36,025 nucleotides of DNA from a virus. The notes beneath the pieces were generated by a model, which searched no databases, was not told where the DNA came from, and worked only from the letters and a program-made list of their open reading frames with translations. The stretch's first letter is position 1. Each line of letters opens with the position of its first letter. Of the stretch, positions 14,899-23,833 are shown in pieces. The position numbers and the translations under genes are program-made. The DNA is taken from positions 1 to 36,025 of IMG/VR virus record IMGVR_UViG_3300036715_000321; one strand, 5' to 3'.

Positions 14899-15228
14899 AT
14901 GACAAAGTATAGCGTTTACATGGTGCCCCACAACGACAAGCCACTTTACTGGTGTAGCCCAGGGGAAACACCAATTCCAATCATAGAGCACCCTTTCGTT
15001 TTCCACTCCACATCCACTAATGAGGCTATCGCCGACGCCAACCACATGCTGATGCTCTTTTTACAACGCACAGCCTCCACTTTGGATTACGGGGAGCACC
15101 TGTTCGTAACATGCCGACTTTGGGTTGTGGAGAAGCTAGTGGTTGACGGAAAGCATATTAGCGTTGTTAGCACTAGGCTTGGGGATATTCGCACCAATAG
15201 GTTAGGGCTCACTGTCCATAAACTATAG
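14899..15228 (+). CDS. hypothetical protein
   Basis: A 109-residue protein with a good ribosome binding site (AGGGAG ahead of ATG 14899). It looks like an alpha/beta fold: MTKYSVYMVPHNDKPLYWCS, a helix with NEAIADANHML, and beta-strands in the second half. No motif is recognised. It directly follows the structured RNA candidate, which may control its translation. Confidence 0.65.
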   Translation: MTKYSVYMVPHNDKPLYWCSPGETPIPIIEHPFVFHSTSTNEAIADANHMLMLFLQRTASTLDYGEHLFVTCRLWVVEKLVVDGKHISVVSTRLGDIRTNRLGLTVHKL

Positions 15229-15250
15229 ATAGAAATTTCAAGGAGGCGCT

Positions 15251-15529
15251 ATGCTGCATAACAGAGTGACCACATTCTTTTCCCGATTGGTGCGCAGACC
15301 TACACTACAGGACATTATGCGGTTCGAGTTGGAAGAGACTCAATTAAAGCGCGTCTCTGCACTAGACAACACGGAATACTCCAAGGCTATAGCCTCTTAC
15401 TATGACGGTAAGATTGCTCGATATAGCGCCGAACTCCTCGCTATGCAGATACGTGACCTACAAGCGGACGCTAACAATCAGAAGGTCACTGTTCCCAAAA
15501 CCGGTTGTGCTGGCGATGACCCCCTCTAA
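15251..15529 (+). CDS. hypothetical protein
   Basis: A 92-residue protein with an excellent ribosome binding site (AAGGAGG before ATG 15251). Mostly helical: RPTLQDIMRFELEETQLKRV, then YYDGKIARYSAELLAMQIRD. This resembles short phage helical proteins of unknown role. It overlaps the next gene by 14 bases. Confidence 0.65.
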   Translation: MLHNRVTTFFSRLVRRPTLQDIMRFELEETQLKRVSALDNTEYSKAIASYYDGKIARYSAELLAMQIRDLQADANNQKVTVPKTGCAGDDPL

Positions 15530-15746
15530 GCCCTCTTGGGCCTATCAGCTTGGCTATGAGTCTTACGGTAATAGCATGGAGTTGGAAGAGAATCCATTCA
15601 TAACACTCAAAGAAAAACCCAAGCGCGACGACTGGGAAGAGGGTTGGAAGAAAGCCAAGTACGACGACCCTCTTTCCCCAATCGATGATGACGTAGACGA
15701 GGCTGATGACCCCAGTCTAAGTACGGGTTTCGAGCCAGCCGATTAG
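15516..15746 (+). CDS. Rmf/CrpP-like small protein
   Basis: A 76-residue protein with the pattern AYQLGYESYGNS, then ENPF, then DDWEEGWKKAK, which matches the ribosome modulation factor/CrpP fold (A-x3-GY ... NPF ... W-x2-GW-x2-A). The acidic tail (DDDVDEADD) is extra. Rmf inactivates ribosomes by dimerisation in stationary phase; phage copies of this fold are common and mostly uncharacterised. It may bind ribosomes or nucleic acid. ATG 15516 is chosen for its 14-base overlap with the preceding gene. Confidence 0.65.
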   Translation: MTPSKPSWAYQLGYESYGNSMELEENPFITLKEKPKRDDWEEGWKKAKYDDPLSPIDDDVDEADDPSLSTGFEPAD

Positions 15747-15777
15747 TTAACACAGTCCATGTAAGATAGCGTATACT
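15747..15777 (+). promoter_or_regulatory. weak sigma70-like promoter candidate
   Basis: TATACT at 15772-15777 is a good -10 hexamer, with TTAACA at 15747-15752 as a possible -35, but the 19-base spacing is longer than optimal. It lies at the start of a 164-base gene-free stretch leading to the topoisomerase-like gene. Confidence 0.25.
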
Positions 15778-15822
15778 GGATGCGCTCCTATTTGCGCGAG
15801 TAGTTTATCTGCTCAGTACACT

Positions 15823-15846
15823 GGGACGGTCAACATTGACCGTCCC
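15823..15846 (+). terminator. terminator-like hairpin
   Basis: GGGACGGTCA pairs perfectly with TGACCGTCCC around a 4-base ACAT loop. The stem is strong, but the sequence after it (CTTGTCACG) has no T run, so it may be a stalling, processing or protein-binding hairpin rather than an intrinsic terminator. Confidence 0.45.
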
Positions 15847-15861
15847 CTTGTCACGTCCATT

Positions 15862-15902
15862 CTGTGCAGTACAAGTTTCAATTTCATTTTGTCTTTGCAC
15901 AG
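15862..15902 (+). promoter_or_regulatory. hairpin overlapping the ribosome binding site
   Basis: CTGTGCA (15862-15868) is exactly complementary to TGCACAG (15896-15902). The right arm covers part of AGGA (15901-15904), the ribosome binding site for ATG 15911. The 27-base loop is T-rich. The fold could dampen translation of the topoisomerase-like gene until opened. Confidence 0.4.
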
Positions 15903-15910
15903 GAATCACA

Positions 15911-17542
15911 ATGAAACTCTACATGCTAACCGCGTCACGTTTAGCTGACCTGCTACAGATCCTAGGCGCACTTATTGCCGATTATATGGAAAACCCGAAG
16001 GCTCCCATGTCTCGGGATTTGAAGCCCTTCGTCAAGAACGTACTTCAATGGAAGTCACTTCCCTCGCTTCCAGCTGCTGTCGACACGGCCATAAAAGGTG
16101 GCGACAAGTTATCCGCGTTGTTTGAGTTGTCTGCTGATATTAAGCAGGCGTACTCTAGCTATCACCAGGATAAGGACTTCGACACCACTGAGCTGAATAT
16201 GCTCAAACAGATCCGTAGCTACTTGGCTACGGACTCAGATACTGCGCTCAAGTACATCTGTAAGAACGCAGGTGTCTTCAATTCCCCCGAACTTGCCAAG
16301 ATCTTTCTACCCGCCGCTGTCGGTTCCGACCATAAGGCACTGCGCCGTTCTGTAAAGACGTTAGTGGGGCGTGACGGAACGTTCCTCACTGCCGATGAGA
16401 TGGCACTACTTAAAGATACTAACGCCAAAGGCCTTGCTGACTATCAAGCGCAACGTAAATCCCACAACGCGGACTACGCATCGTCACTTGTCCAATACGT
16501 GCGCTCGCAAAACAAATCCAAGGTACCTTACCAAGCAGCTTTCGACACGCTTACCAAACAGGGTTTCACGCACTCTATGGTTCCGGGCTTCATTGGTCTA
16601 ATAGACGATAAGGGGCGCTGGTACACCTCCAAAGGCGAGGCTATTGCCAATATACCCAACCTCGTGACCTACAGCCACGTTGTTATGAATGACGGCAAAG
16701 ACCCGGATGCGCAGTGGTCGTTTAAGGCCTACAAGCATGACGGTAGCGGGGTGGCCTATGGGTACACCGCAACCTTCCAAGCGCTGCAACGCAAAGCTAA
16801 GTCCGAGCACGTTAAAGAGCTAGCACTCAACATTGACAAGATTCGCGCGAAGTGGTTGGTGAAAGTTAAGAAATTCAACATTGCTGACCCCGATTCAGTG
16901 GCTGCGGTAGTTTTAGAAATCCTGTTCAGCTACGCAGCACGTATCGGTACTGCTCCCGGTCGCGGTGCGGGTACGTTACTTGTTAAGAATGCATCCGTAA
17001 CTAGCACGGGTATCAATCTTGCGTACTTGGGCAAAGATTCTATACCCACCAAACACATCATTAAGTCAGCAGACCCCATCCATAAGTATCTTGTTAAAGA
17101 CCTTACTGAACTTATGAGTGGCAAGACCAAAAACGATTTCCTTTACACCTACGATGTGAAGTCACGCAAGCTGCGCGTGACTCCTGCTATGGTGAATAAG
17201 GCGTTCCACACCTTCGGCGCCCCTAGCACTGTTACCGTCCACAAGCTACGTACCTTCCGTGGCACCGCACTATTCCTGCAACTGTCAGAAGCAGATGAAT
17301 CGCGTCGGGGGCCCGCTACGCAGAAGGACGCTATTCAGCGCTGGAAAGAGATGACTGAGAAGGTTGGTAAGCTGCTAAATCACAAACGTGGTGTAGGCAC
17401 GGACAACGAGAAAGTGACTGGTGTAACTGCCGCTACCAGCTACATCGCGCTCGAGGCACAAATGGACCTTTTCGACCGTTGGGGGTTCCGTCCACCAGTG
17501 GCTTTGGAGAAGGCCGCAAAGAACGAGAAGTCAGATGACTAA
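15911..17542 (+). CDS. topoisomerase IB / tyrosine-recombinase-like enzyme
   Basis: A 543-residue protein whose C-terminal half has the catalytic order of type IB topoisomerases and tyrosine recombinases. SYAARIGTAPGRGAG contains candidate catalytic R344; AYLGKDSIPTKH gives a Lys on the beta-hairpin; HKLRTFRGTA (444-453) matches the second Arg region (R447); LNHKRGVG supplies a His; and TAATSYIALEAQ contains candidate nucleophile Y511. YSHVVMNDGKDPDAQW near 258 resembles the DNA-clamp part of viral TopIB. It would relax supercoils by a 3'-phosphotyrosine intermediate. The ~250-residue N-terminus is unrecognised. The start is supported by AGGA upstream; the leader is hairpin-rich. Confidence 0.75.
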   Translation: MKLYMLTASRLADLLQILGALIADYMENPKAPMSRDLKPFVKNVLQWKSLPSLPAAVDTAIKGGDKLSALFELSADIKQAYSSYHQDKDFDTTELNMLKQIRSYLATDSDTALKYICKNAGVFNSPELAKIFLPAAVGSDHKALRRSVKTLVGRDGTFLTADEMALLKDTNAKGLADYQAQRKSHNADYASSLVQYVRSQNKSKVPYQAAFDTLTKQGFTHSMVPGFIGLIDDKGRWYTSKGEAIANIPNLVTYSHVVMNDGKDPDAQWSFKAYKHDGSGVAYGYTATFQALQRKAKSEHVKELALNIDKIRAKWLVKVKKFNIADPDSVAAVVLEILFSYAARIGTAPGRGAGTLLVKNASVTSTGINLAYLGKDSIPTKHIIKSADPIHKYLVKDLTELMSGKTKNDFLYTYDVKSRKLRVTPAMVNKAFHTFGAPSTVTVHKLRTFRGTALFLQLSEADESRRGPATQKDAIQRWKEMTEKVGKLLNHKRGVGTDNEKVTGVTAATSYIALEAQMDLFDRWGFRPPVALEKAAKNEKSDD

Positions 17543-17551
17543 AGGACCTAT

Positions 17552-18751
17552 ATGCCAATAGTTGATCGTCGCAGCCCACTTCATGCAAATAATGCACGAT
17601 CGTCTGACGTTGCCCAACGCATGACGGAGCACATAGTGCCAATGCAGCAGGAGAAGACGCTAGCTGCTTTTCGGGTGCAGGGTAATCAAGCAGTGCTATA
17701 CTCCAAGTTGTTCTCGGGTAAGCAGTGCACTTGTAAATCCCCTAACGTGGAAGCGGTTACCTTGTCTCCTGACGGCAAGGCCTCTCCAGGCGCCATTAAC
17801 CGCATACTAACAGGTAATTCCAATTTTGGAGTTTCTGCATACAACCCACACAGCCCACTCGATGACGAATTTGATTCCCTTACTGCTACACCCACTAGTC
17901 CTGCTAACGATGTTTTTCGGTGGGAGGGCAACAATTCAAATCGTGTCGGCGTTAATCAGATTGAATCGACCCCTGTACTAGGGGACAACGGTCAGTTCTC
18001 TCCTGACATGGAAGATCTGTTCTCTAATTTCGACTTGTCATCTATGGGGATTACGGATATTTCTTGCCCCATCTGCTTCGGTTCTGGTTATGTCGGTGGT
18101 TACCAGGCGTTTCGTGGTTTCCGTCGTGTTATGGTACCGTCAGACATGCAGACGTCTAGTATCTACATGCTACCTAAGTTGACACTAACCCCAGGCACCC
18201 ATACCTGCTCGTTGGTGTTGCCCAAGGGCGTGTTGTCCCTGGATGTAGTTCGGACCTTCGACGAGGCCCAAGTCACTCTTTCCAAATTTTATGTGGACGG
18301 TGTTGACATGACTAATCGGTCGTGGTTGCCATACTTCAATGGGCAGCTGCACACCATTACCATACAAACCACACAACCACTAACCCACTTCGAGATACAA
18401 GGTGCCGTCTCAAACGAGCCTGTGTATTTTGAATTTCCCAAGCGAGCCAACTCGTCAGACATATCACTGCTGGAACAAGCAGAGCCGTTTCAGGTTCTCC
18501 TGTCTCCGGACTGTCCGGATATAAATACGCTAGACGTTATCGCAGAGGGCCAGCTTGGTAAGCTTCTCGTTGTACAGGGTGTAAACGACTGGTACACTAA
18601 GCAGCGACGTATGTTGGGTACCGAATGCCAAGTACGTGTAGCTCAACCCCAAGAGTTATTTCGTATATTGCCCCAGCGTAAGACTATGGGGCAGAAGGCA
18701 ACTATAACCAGCCCCGTAACTAAATCCAAACCTTCTGGCTTTTCTTTCTAG
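17552..18751 (+). CDS. hypothetical protein with CxC/CxxC motif, likely virion
   Basis: A 399-residue protein beginning ten bases after the previous stop, with AAAGGA upstream. QCTCKSP near residue 58 and SCPICFGSGYVGGYQ near residue 171 give two Cys pairs separated by ~110 residues, which could form a zinc knuckle. The rest is rich in beta-strand residues, Ser/Thr and Asn, resembling phage structural proteins (baseplate, tail or adaptor). No specific family is recognised. It is followed by other large unknown genes that look like virion components. Confidence 0.7.
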   Translation: MPIVDRRSPLHANNARSSDVAQRMTEHIVPMQQEKTLAAFRVQGNQAVLYSKLFSGKQCTCKSPNVEAVTLSPDGKASPGAINRILTGNSNFGVSAYNPHSPLDDEFDSLTATPTSPANDVFRWEGNNSNRVGVNQIESTPVLGDNGQFSPDMEDLFSNFDLSSMGITDISCPICFGSGYVGGYQAFRGFRRVMVPSDMQTSSIYMLPKLTLTPGTHTCSLVLPKGVLSLDVVRTFDEAQVTLSKFYVDGVDMTNRSWLPYFNGQLHTITIQTTQPLTHFEIQGAVSNEPVYFEFPKRANSSDISLLEQAEPFQVLLSPDCPDINTLDVIAEGQLGKLLVVQGVNDWYTKQRRMLGTECQVRVAQPQELFRILPQRKTMGQKATITSPVTKSKPSGFSF

Positions 18752-18776
18752 AGACACATTGAACAAGGATACTGAC

Positions 18777-19943
18777 ATGCAAGAACCAAGACCCTTTCGG
18801 TCTCTCGAAGAAGTCCGAAAATACCTAGCCGAGCGGATTTCGCAATTCCGTGACGACCAGCAGATGGTTGAAAAGACCATCCAGCATCTGGCTAAGGTCA
18901 AAGTCTCCGCCGCCCCTGGCATCCAGATTATGGACTTTTCTGGCAATAAGGGCGCAAAGAAACGTACGCTGAATGTAGACTTCCCTGTGGTAAAGGTCCC
19001 CAATGTGGCCGAGCTCCAGAAATCCTACAAAATGGCGGAGCGTATGAGCGAGCAGTACAAGTCACTGCTGCTCAATGAAACCAACTTGAAGATGAACTTC
19101 AAGGGCGCTACCAACAAGCACTTCAACGACATGCTGGGGTCTTTCACTAAGTTGAAGAGCGACATGGAGGGCACCATGCGTAAGCTCTTCAGCGTGCTCC
19201 ACGAAGTCGCGCAGAAACACGCACCCAAGGAGTACTTGGGCTTTGTCGAGACTATCGCGAAGGAGCTGGGTTCCAACGAGTACCTAGAATTCCAATCCCT
19301 TGACACTATGACCTATGTGGCGCTGGCCAAAGATGGTACTCTCATATTCGCAGGATACATCATACTCCACAATGCAGTGTCAGATGAGGGCCGTGTTGCG
19401 CCACACGTTTACATTACGGTTAAGTGGACTGTCGGTGGTGATGTTGAAATCTTTGTCGAGCACGAGTTTATTGCTCCTACGTTGCTGGATTCTGGTACCG
19501 TTGTAACTAATCTACACCAGGCAGCTAAAGCCATTAGCAACCAATTGGCCTTGGAAGGTTTTTCGTCACAGATTGGTAACCTTCCAGTTGCCCTGCAGAT
19601 GAATGAGCCTGCGGGCGGTCTTCGTCGTGAGGCGTTCTCGGCGTCTGAGCACATCAGCGATGTGTTTGCGGAGAAACACGAACTGTGTTTCACACTGAAG
19701 AAAGTTACCCCCGAGCAGCGTAACGAGATAAAGAGCCAGTTGTTCCAAGAAGTCAAAGCACTGTTGAAAAAGAAACGTGGTACTAAGGTACGTATGCGTG
19801 ACGAGGGCGCCAACGTCATATTCACATTCTCCGATATAGACCAATCGCAGGGTATCACTCCAACCGATCTGGAGTTCCTTGCCGACCGCTACAAGCTCAG
19901 CGATTCCCAGTTGCGGAAGATTGTCAACAACATTAACGGGTAG
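18777..19943 (+). CDS. hypothetical protein, possibly virion
   Basis: A 388-residue protein. ATG 18777 is chosen because AAGGA lies ~8 bases upstream; an upstream in-frame TTG at 18759 lacks this. The N-terminus is helical (ERISQFRDDQQMVEKTIQHL), the centre alternates helices and strands, and the C-terminus has a basic patch (LLKKKRGTKVRMR). No motif is recognised. It lies in a run of similarly large unknown genes, with only four bases to the next gene. Confidence 0.7.
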   Translation: MQEPRPFRSLEEVRKYLAERISQFRDDQQMVEKTIQHLAKVKVSAAPGIQIMDFSGNKGAKKRTLNVDFPVVKVPNVAELQKSYKMAERMSEQYKSLLLNETNLKMNFKGATNKHFNDMLGSFTKLKSDMEGTMRKLFSVLHEVAQKHAPKEYLGFVETIAKELGSNEYLEFQSLDTMTYVALAKDGTLIFAGYIILHNAVSDEGRVAPHVYITVKWTVGGDVEIFVEHEFIAPTLLDSGTVVTNLHQAAKAISNQLALEGFSSQIGNLPVALQMNEPAGGLRREAFSASEHISDVFAEKHELCFTLKKVTPEQRNEIKSQLFQEVKALLKKKRGTKVRMRDEGANVIFTFSDIDQSQGITPTDLEFLADRYKLSDSQLRKIVNNING

Positions 19944-19947
19944 ATGA

Positions 19948-20457
19948 ATGTCAAAGATCCACGGATTCAGGATAATACCACCCCAGTCGGTGGAACCTGA
20001 CGTACTACAGTACTATAACAAGCTGGCTGAAAACGAAAGCCTGAAGATGCAGCCCTTAATGCACTTCAAAGAGTTGTCGTACGCCGTAGTACACACCGAG
20101 CGTCGCGTCGACTTTAGCGTGTTTCATGCTTCCCGCTGTATTGGCTATGTATCGTTCGGCAAGGTTGACGAACCCGTGCTTAGCGAGATTGTGCCTGATC
20201 TTGTAAAGCCGCACGCACAGATCATTCACGAGTACCAGCGTCATGGCATTACCCGTACGTTCTACTTAACTATGATTGAGAACGGGTACAGTTTGGTCAC
20301 TGAATCTCACACTTATGCGGCGTCCATACTGTGGGCCAATATTTCTCGAGTGGCTAAGGCACCTATTCACAACTGGGATAGGCATGCGTTACAGTGGGTC
20401 CCACACATAACAGACAAGACACTCAAAGTTCTTACTACTAAGAAAATACCTATATGA
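19948..20457 (+). CDS. hypothetical protein, weakly GNAT-like
   Basis: A 169-residue protein starting four bases after the previous stop. The C-terminal section (PHAQIIHEYQRHGITRTFYL, then NGYSLVTESHTYAASILWAN) resembles the end of phage GNAT-type acetyltransferases, where a helix is followed by a lesion such as Y(x)S(D/E)xxxSxxAxxLW. The acetyl-CoA loop (R/Q-x2-G-x-G/A) is not clear, so the match is weak. It ends in an ATGA overlap with the Nudix gene. Confidence 0.6.
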   Translation: MSKIHGFRIIPPQSVEPDVLQYYNKLAENESLKMQPLMHFKELSYAVVHTERRVDFSVFHASRCIGYVSFGKVDEPVLSEIVPDLVKPHAQIIHEYQRHGITRTFYLTMIENGYSLVTESHTYAASILWANISRVAKAPIHNWDRHALQWVPHITDKTLKVLTTKKIPI

Positions 20458-21002
20458 CACCTAATCAAGCCTATGGTAAGTGCCCTGACTGTGGGGAGTA
20501 CGGTATATCAACAGAACGTCGGGTATTGGGCAACAGCCAGTGCTCTAACGGTCACTCCTTCCCACGCTCAGTGGTAAAAGCCTCTCCTCGCACTGAAGGC
20601 GGTTCTGGTGCTGGCATTCTTTTCCATTGCCCCGAGACGCAAGCATTTCTGCTACTCAAGCGCGGCCCTAACGGTGATCAGTCGGGTACATGGTGCTGCC
20701 CCGGTGGCGGCGTAGAAGACTACGAGACCGTAGAAGAAGGTGCGCGTCGGGAATGCGAAGAGGAGATGGAGTACTCCAGAAAGAACCCCCTCCAGCTTAT
20801 TCACATGCACCGCGACTATCAGCCGGACACGGGCTACACATTTCACAACTTCGTCGCTATCGTACCCCAGGAGTTTCTTCCCACCCTAAACGACGAACAT
20901 ACGGACTACAAGTGGATTACTATGGACAAGTTCCCGAACGACCTACATCCTGGACTTGCACGCAGCATCACTGCGTTCAAGCGGCGCAATGGAACAGAGT
21001 GA
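20454..21002 (+). CDS. Nudix hydrolase with N-terminal zinc ribbon
   Basis: A 182-residue Nudix hydrolase. The Nudix box runs from G85 (GGVEDYETVEEGARRECEEE), matching G-x5-E-x7-RE-x2-EE with E100, E103 and E104 as metal ligands. Before it is a small zinc-ribbon-like module with C10, C13, C30 and H34. Nudix enzymes cleave nucleoside diphosphates linked to X; in phages targets include NAD-like compounds, ADP-ribose, capped RNA and damaged nucleotides. The zinc module is reminiscent of NADH pyrophosphatases. It starts in an ATGA overlap and overlaps the next gene by 14 bases. Confidence 0.9.
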   Translation: MTPNQAYGKCPDCGEYGISTERRVLGNSQCSNGHSFPRSVVKASPRTEGGSGAGILFHCPETQAFLLLKRGPNGDQSGTWCCPGGGVEDYETVEEGARRECEEEMEYSRKNPLQLIHMHRDYQPDTGYTFHNFVAIVPQEFLPTLNDEHTDYKWITMDKFPNDLHPGLARSITAFKRRNGTE

Positions 21003-22017
21003 CATAGTTGCTCTTCTGCGGTCCTACGGATTTACTGATCTGCAGCTACTTACGTTTGACCCGCTCACCAACACATCTAACTACAAGTACGGGGAGTCAG
21101 ATACCCGTAAACTGAAGTCTTTGGGTGAGGCTACCGTAACGTCCAACGGTAAGGTAGCTGTGTACCGTCTCAGTGACGTTGGGAAGTTAGGGTACTGCCC
21201 ATCGAAGTCCTTGGTGAGATTTATCTTTAAAGGTAAAGCTCGTCCTAATAAGCTGTCATTCGACTCTGCGGGTCACCGTATACCAACGCCACCAGAACTC
21301 GAACAGGCTTTTTATAAGGCACAGGCGAGTCCTGCATACCAAAAGGCCTTCGTAAAGAAGGTGTGGCTGTGGGCTAACCAGCACTTCTTCTCCTCGAAGA
21401 TGCGGCTACCTATTATTTACGTGGGTACTGTGTATCCACCAAACCCGAAGCTATCTAACGCCACTGGTGTAATGTCAGTAAGCCCATACGGTAAGCCCCC
21501 ACAGCTGTATGTCAACTCCAAGGGTTTTAATGCCACGGAGCAGATAATAGTCGGTACTATAGTGCATGAGATGTGCCATCAAGCTACTCACGAGATTGAC
21601 AAAGAGACGGCTGCCGAGTCCGTAGTCGACGCTGGGCACGGACCAGGCTGGCAGAAGTGGATGCGCCATTGCAACTTGGTACCTAACCGGCATGATTTTG
21701 AAGACCAGTTGGATTATGGTGATTCTACTGGTCGGTTATTGAAAAAGATTGCCCAGAATAAATTGCTTGGCCCTAAGGTGACACCCGACAGCTTTAGAGG
21801 ACTCAAGCAAGTAGACCCACGAAAACTTACATCCGCCGACGTCGTGTTGTTCGACCACGATGGGTATTTGGTGAGAGCTTACTTGCCAGCACAGACCCCG
21901 GTCATGACTTTCCAAGTGCTAAACCCCAAGGGCTTTGTAACCACGTACCTGGATGTGCGGGACCCCTCTGCCCACAAGTTCTACCTAGCACCGATTCAAA
22001 AGAAGGCACTTGAATGA
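20989..22017 (+). CDS. SprT-like metalloprotease
   Basis: A 342-residue protein with a zinc metalloprotease motif IVHEMCHQATHE: H193, E194 and H197, with a third ligand likely H217 in AGHGPGWQKWMR. That spacing and GHGxxW are typical of SprT/Spartan-like proteases, which in cells cut DNA-protein crosslinks; phage versions are common and uncharacterised. The N-terminal ~180 and C-terminal ~90 residues are unrecognised. ATG 20989 is chosen over an upstream ATG because of the shorter overlap with the Nudix gene. It ends in an ATGA overlap. Confidence 0.85.
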   Translation: MEQSDIVALLRSYGFTDLQLLTFDPLTNTSNYKYGESDTRKLKSLGEATVTSNGKVAVYRLSDVGKLGYCPSKSLVRFIFKGKARPNKLSFDSAGHRIPTPPELEQAFYKAQASPAYQKAFVKKVWLWANQHFFSSKMRLPIIYVGTVYPPNPKLSNATGVMSVSPYGKPPQLYVNSKGFNATEQIIVGTIVHEMCHQATHEIDKETAAESVVDAGHGPGWQKWMRHCNLVPNRHDFEDQLDYGDSTGRLLKKIAQNKLLGPKVTPDSFRGLKQVDPRKLTSADVVLFDHDGYLVRAYLPAQTPVMTFQVLNPKGFVTTYLDVRDPSAHKFYLAPIQKKALE

Positions 22018-23465
22018 ACACCTTTGTATTCTCCAAAGACGCCTCTGATTTTACGGCAACGCAGGATTTAGGATTGTCTATAGGTGAGACGATTACGTCT
22101 ATCGTTGTTGGTGTTTGTACCCCTACAGATGCACGCACCCCAACGCTTACTATACTTACAGGGACACAGAACCCTATAGGTTTTCGTCTGTCGTCTGGGT
22201 TAGCCAATACTACCTACGGGTTCCCGCTTACCATTACCACAACATTACGTGTAATGGTTGTGACCTTCGCGGTAGTTGTGCAGTCTTCAACCTTTGACCC
22301 GTACCCTGGGGCTGAGCCTGGATCTTATCAAGACCTAGTTGGTTCTCTCCAGCCCGGTAAGACTGGATTGGCCTCTACGGTATTTCAATTCGATGCTTCC
22401 TTCGACCCAGCGGGTGGTTATGTGCTGTGGGACTTGTTAGATAGCAACGGTACCATCTATTCGTCTGGCAACGCGTTCGAGTATAAGATCGTATCGTCGG
22501 GGATGTACAACACTGTAACTGCGAGATCGCTTATAAATGTTCCCTCCAATATTCCTCCCACAGTTGATGCTCCTTATCAGCTACGATACACTCTACGGGT
22601 GGGCAATGCCGTTAGCTACTCTTACGAAAGTCTTGTCGTCATCGGACTTGTCGACGTCCCCACAGGAGCCCAAGACAGCGTAGAGGTAGCTGGTGACCAT
22701 GCGCAGTTGACGCTGGTTACGGAGCAGCTGTACCCCAACTACGTACTGGAGCTTATGGCGGGTAACGACGTCGTAGCTTCCATGCCTGTTGATAATCCAG
22801 ACAAGGTGAGTAACGGTTATTTCGTCGGCGGGGTAGTTGATACATCTGTACTTCCTGTGTCGTTACTCCCCTACACCGTGCTCTGGAAGTTCTGGACAGT
22901 ACCATCGCGCACCTTCCGTGAGTCTGCCTCTTTGTGGGTGGTGAATGCCTCCATCATCCAGGCAGTCGATGACATTAAGTCCAAACTTAATAAGGCGCAC
23001 CAGACTCTGTTTGGTTCACCCGACTCGCAGTTCACTACGTTGAACTTAATGCCTTGCTTACGGCGGGGCATGGACGCATTTAATGCTGCCTACGGCCAGT
23101 TCACAGACTTCGATATGACCAACGCAAAGGGCCCTATCCGAGAGTTCTGGTTACTATATTCCGAGAAGTTGGCATTAGAAGCACAGTATCTGCTTAACGC
23201 GGAGAAGGCGTTCAACTTTCAGGGCGCAGCGATCTCCCTGGACGTTGACCAGACGCAGTTCATCGACACCATGATCGGCAAGATTCAATCACAGCTTGAC
23301 CAAGAAGCTAAACCGTTCAAACAGTCGCTGATAATCAAGGGAGTCATTCAAGGCGACGGCTCCCAGCGCCCACTCAATGGTACCCGCAGTTCTTTGGGCG
23401 CTGTAGGTATTACACTAACCCCAGTGTCCTATTTGAATGCGGGTGCTTATTACGGGAGTCTATAA
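22014..23465 (+). CDS. putative virion structural protein
   Basis: A 483-residue protein in an ATGA overlap with the SprT-like gene. The first ~300 residues are beta-rich with repeated strand/turn patterns (Thr, Val, Gly; PTVDAPYQLRYTLRVGNAV), suggesting Ig-like or tail-associated domains. From about 315 a helical region follows (VDDIKSKLNKAHQTLFG, then EKLALEAQYLLNAEKAF). The C-terminus ends in a Tyr/Gly-rich strand. This architecture fits a baseplate or tail component; no precise family is recognised. TAATG joins it to the next gene. Confidence 0.65.
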   Translation: MNTFVFSKDASDFTATQDLGLSIGETITSIVVGVCTPTDARTPTLTILTGTQNPIGFRLSSGLANTTYGFPLTITTTLRVMVVTFAVVVQSSTFDPYPGAEPGSYQDLVGSLQPGKTGLASTVFQFDASFDPAGGYVLWDLLDSNGTIYSSGNAFEYKIVSSGMYNTVTARSLINVPSNIPPTVDAPYQLRYTLRVGNAVSYSYESLVVIGLVDVPTGAQDSVEVAGDHAQLTLVTEQLYPNYVLELMAGNDVVASMPVDNPDKVSNGYFVGGVVDTSVLPVSLLPYTVLWKFWTVPSRTFRESASLWVVNASIIQAVDDIKSKLNKAHQTLFGSPDSQFTTLNLMPCLRRGMDAFNAAYGQFTDFDMTNAKGPIREFWLLYSEKLALEAQYLLNAEKAFNFQGAAISLDVDQTQFIDTMIGKIQSQLDQEAKPFKQSLIIKGVIQGDGSQRPLNGTRSSLGAVGITLTPVSYLNAGAYYGSL

Positions 23466-23833
23466 TGGGTGCGTTAGGAAAATTACTGAGATCTATAGAG
23501 GGTAACCGTGTAGCGTTCACCTGTCCGGGCTGCGGTAGTGGGCATGTATTGTCCGTAGACGTCAATGCGAGCCCACACTGGACTTTCAATTGGGACTTGG
23601 AAAAGCCTACGTTCGCCCCCTCCATACTTACCAATGGTACCCAATTTACGGAGAAGGGCTGGCAAGAGTACCGGGATTGGGAGAAGTCGGGATACCCTGA
23701 CCGAAAGGGGCAGCTGTTCGACAGTGAAGCTACGGTGTGCCATGCTTTTGTAACTGCGGGCTACATAGAATTCCTAACAGACTCTACGCACCATTTATCT
23801 GGTAGAACAGTACCTCTACCAGAATTTGATTAA
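23465..23833 (+). CDS. DUF6527-like phage protein
   Basis: A 122-residue protein matching a common phage family: FTCPGCGSGHVLSV, WTFNWDLEKPTFAPSIL, VCHAFVTAGYIEFLTDSTHH and GRTVPLPEF. The Cys pair and Cys/His residues suggest a zinc site. The family is close to DUF6527, proposed elsewhere to include metallopeptidases, and its phage members are often mislabelled ammonia monooxygenase. The active residues and substrate are not known to me. It begins at a TAATG junction. Confidence 0.75.
   Translation: MGALGKLLRSIEGNRVAFTCPGCGSGHVLSVDVNASPHWTFNWDLEKPTFAPSILTNGTQFTEKGWQEYRDWEKSGYPDRKGQLFDSEATVCHAFVTAGYIEFLTDSTHHLSGRTVPLPEFD

Noticed and set aside
15911-17542. Phage integrase
   Set aside because: No att-like repeats, excisionase or repressor genes are visible and the motif context looks closer to TopIB.
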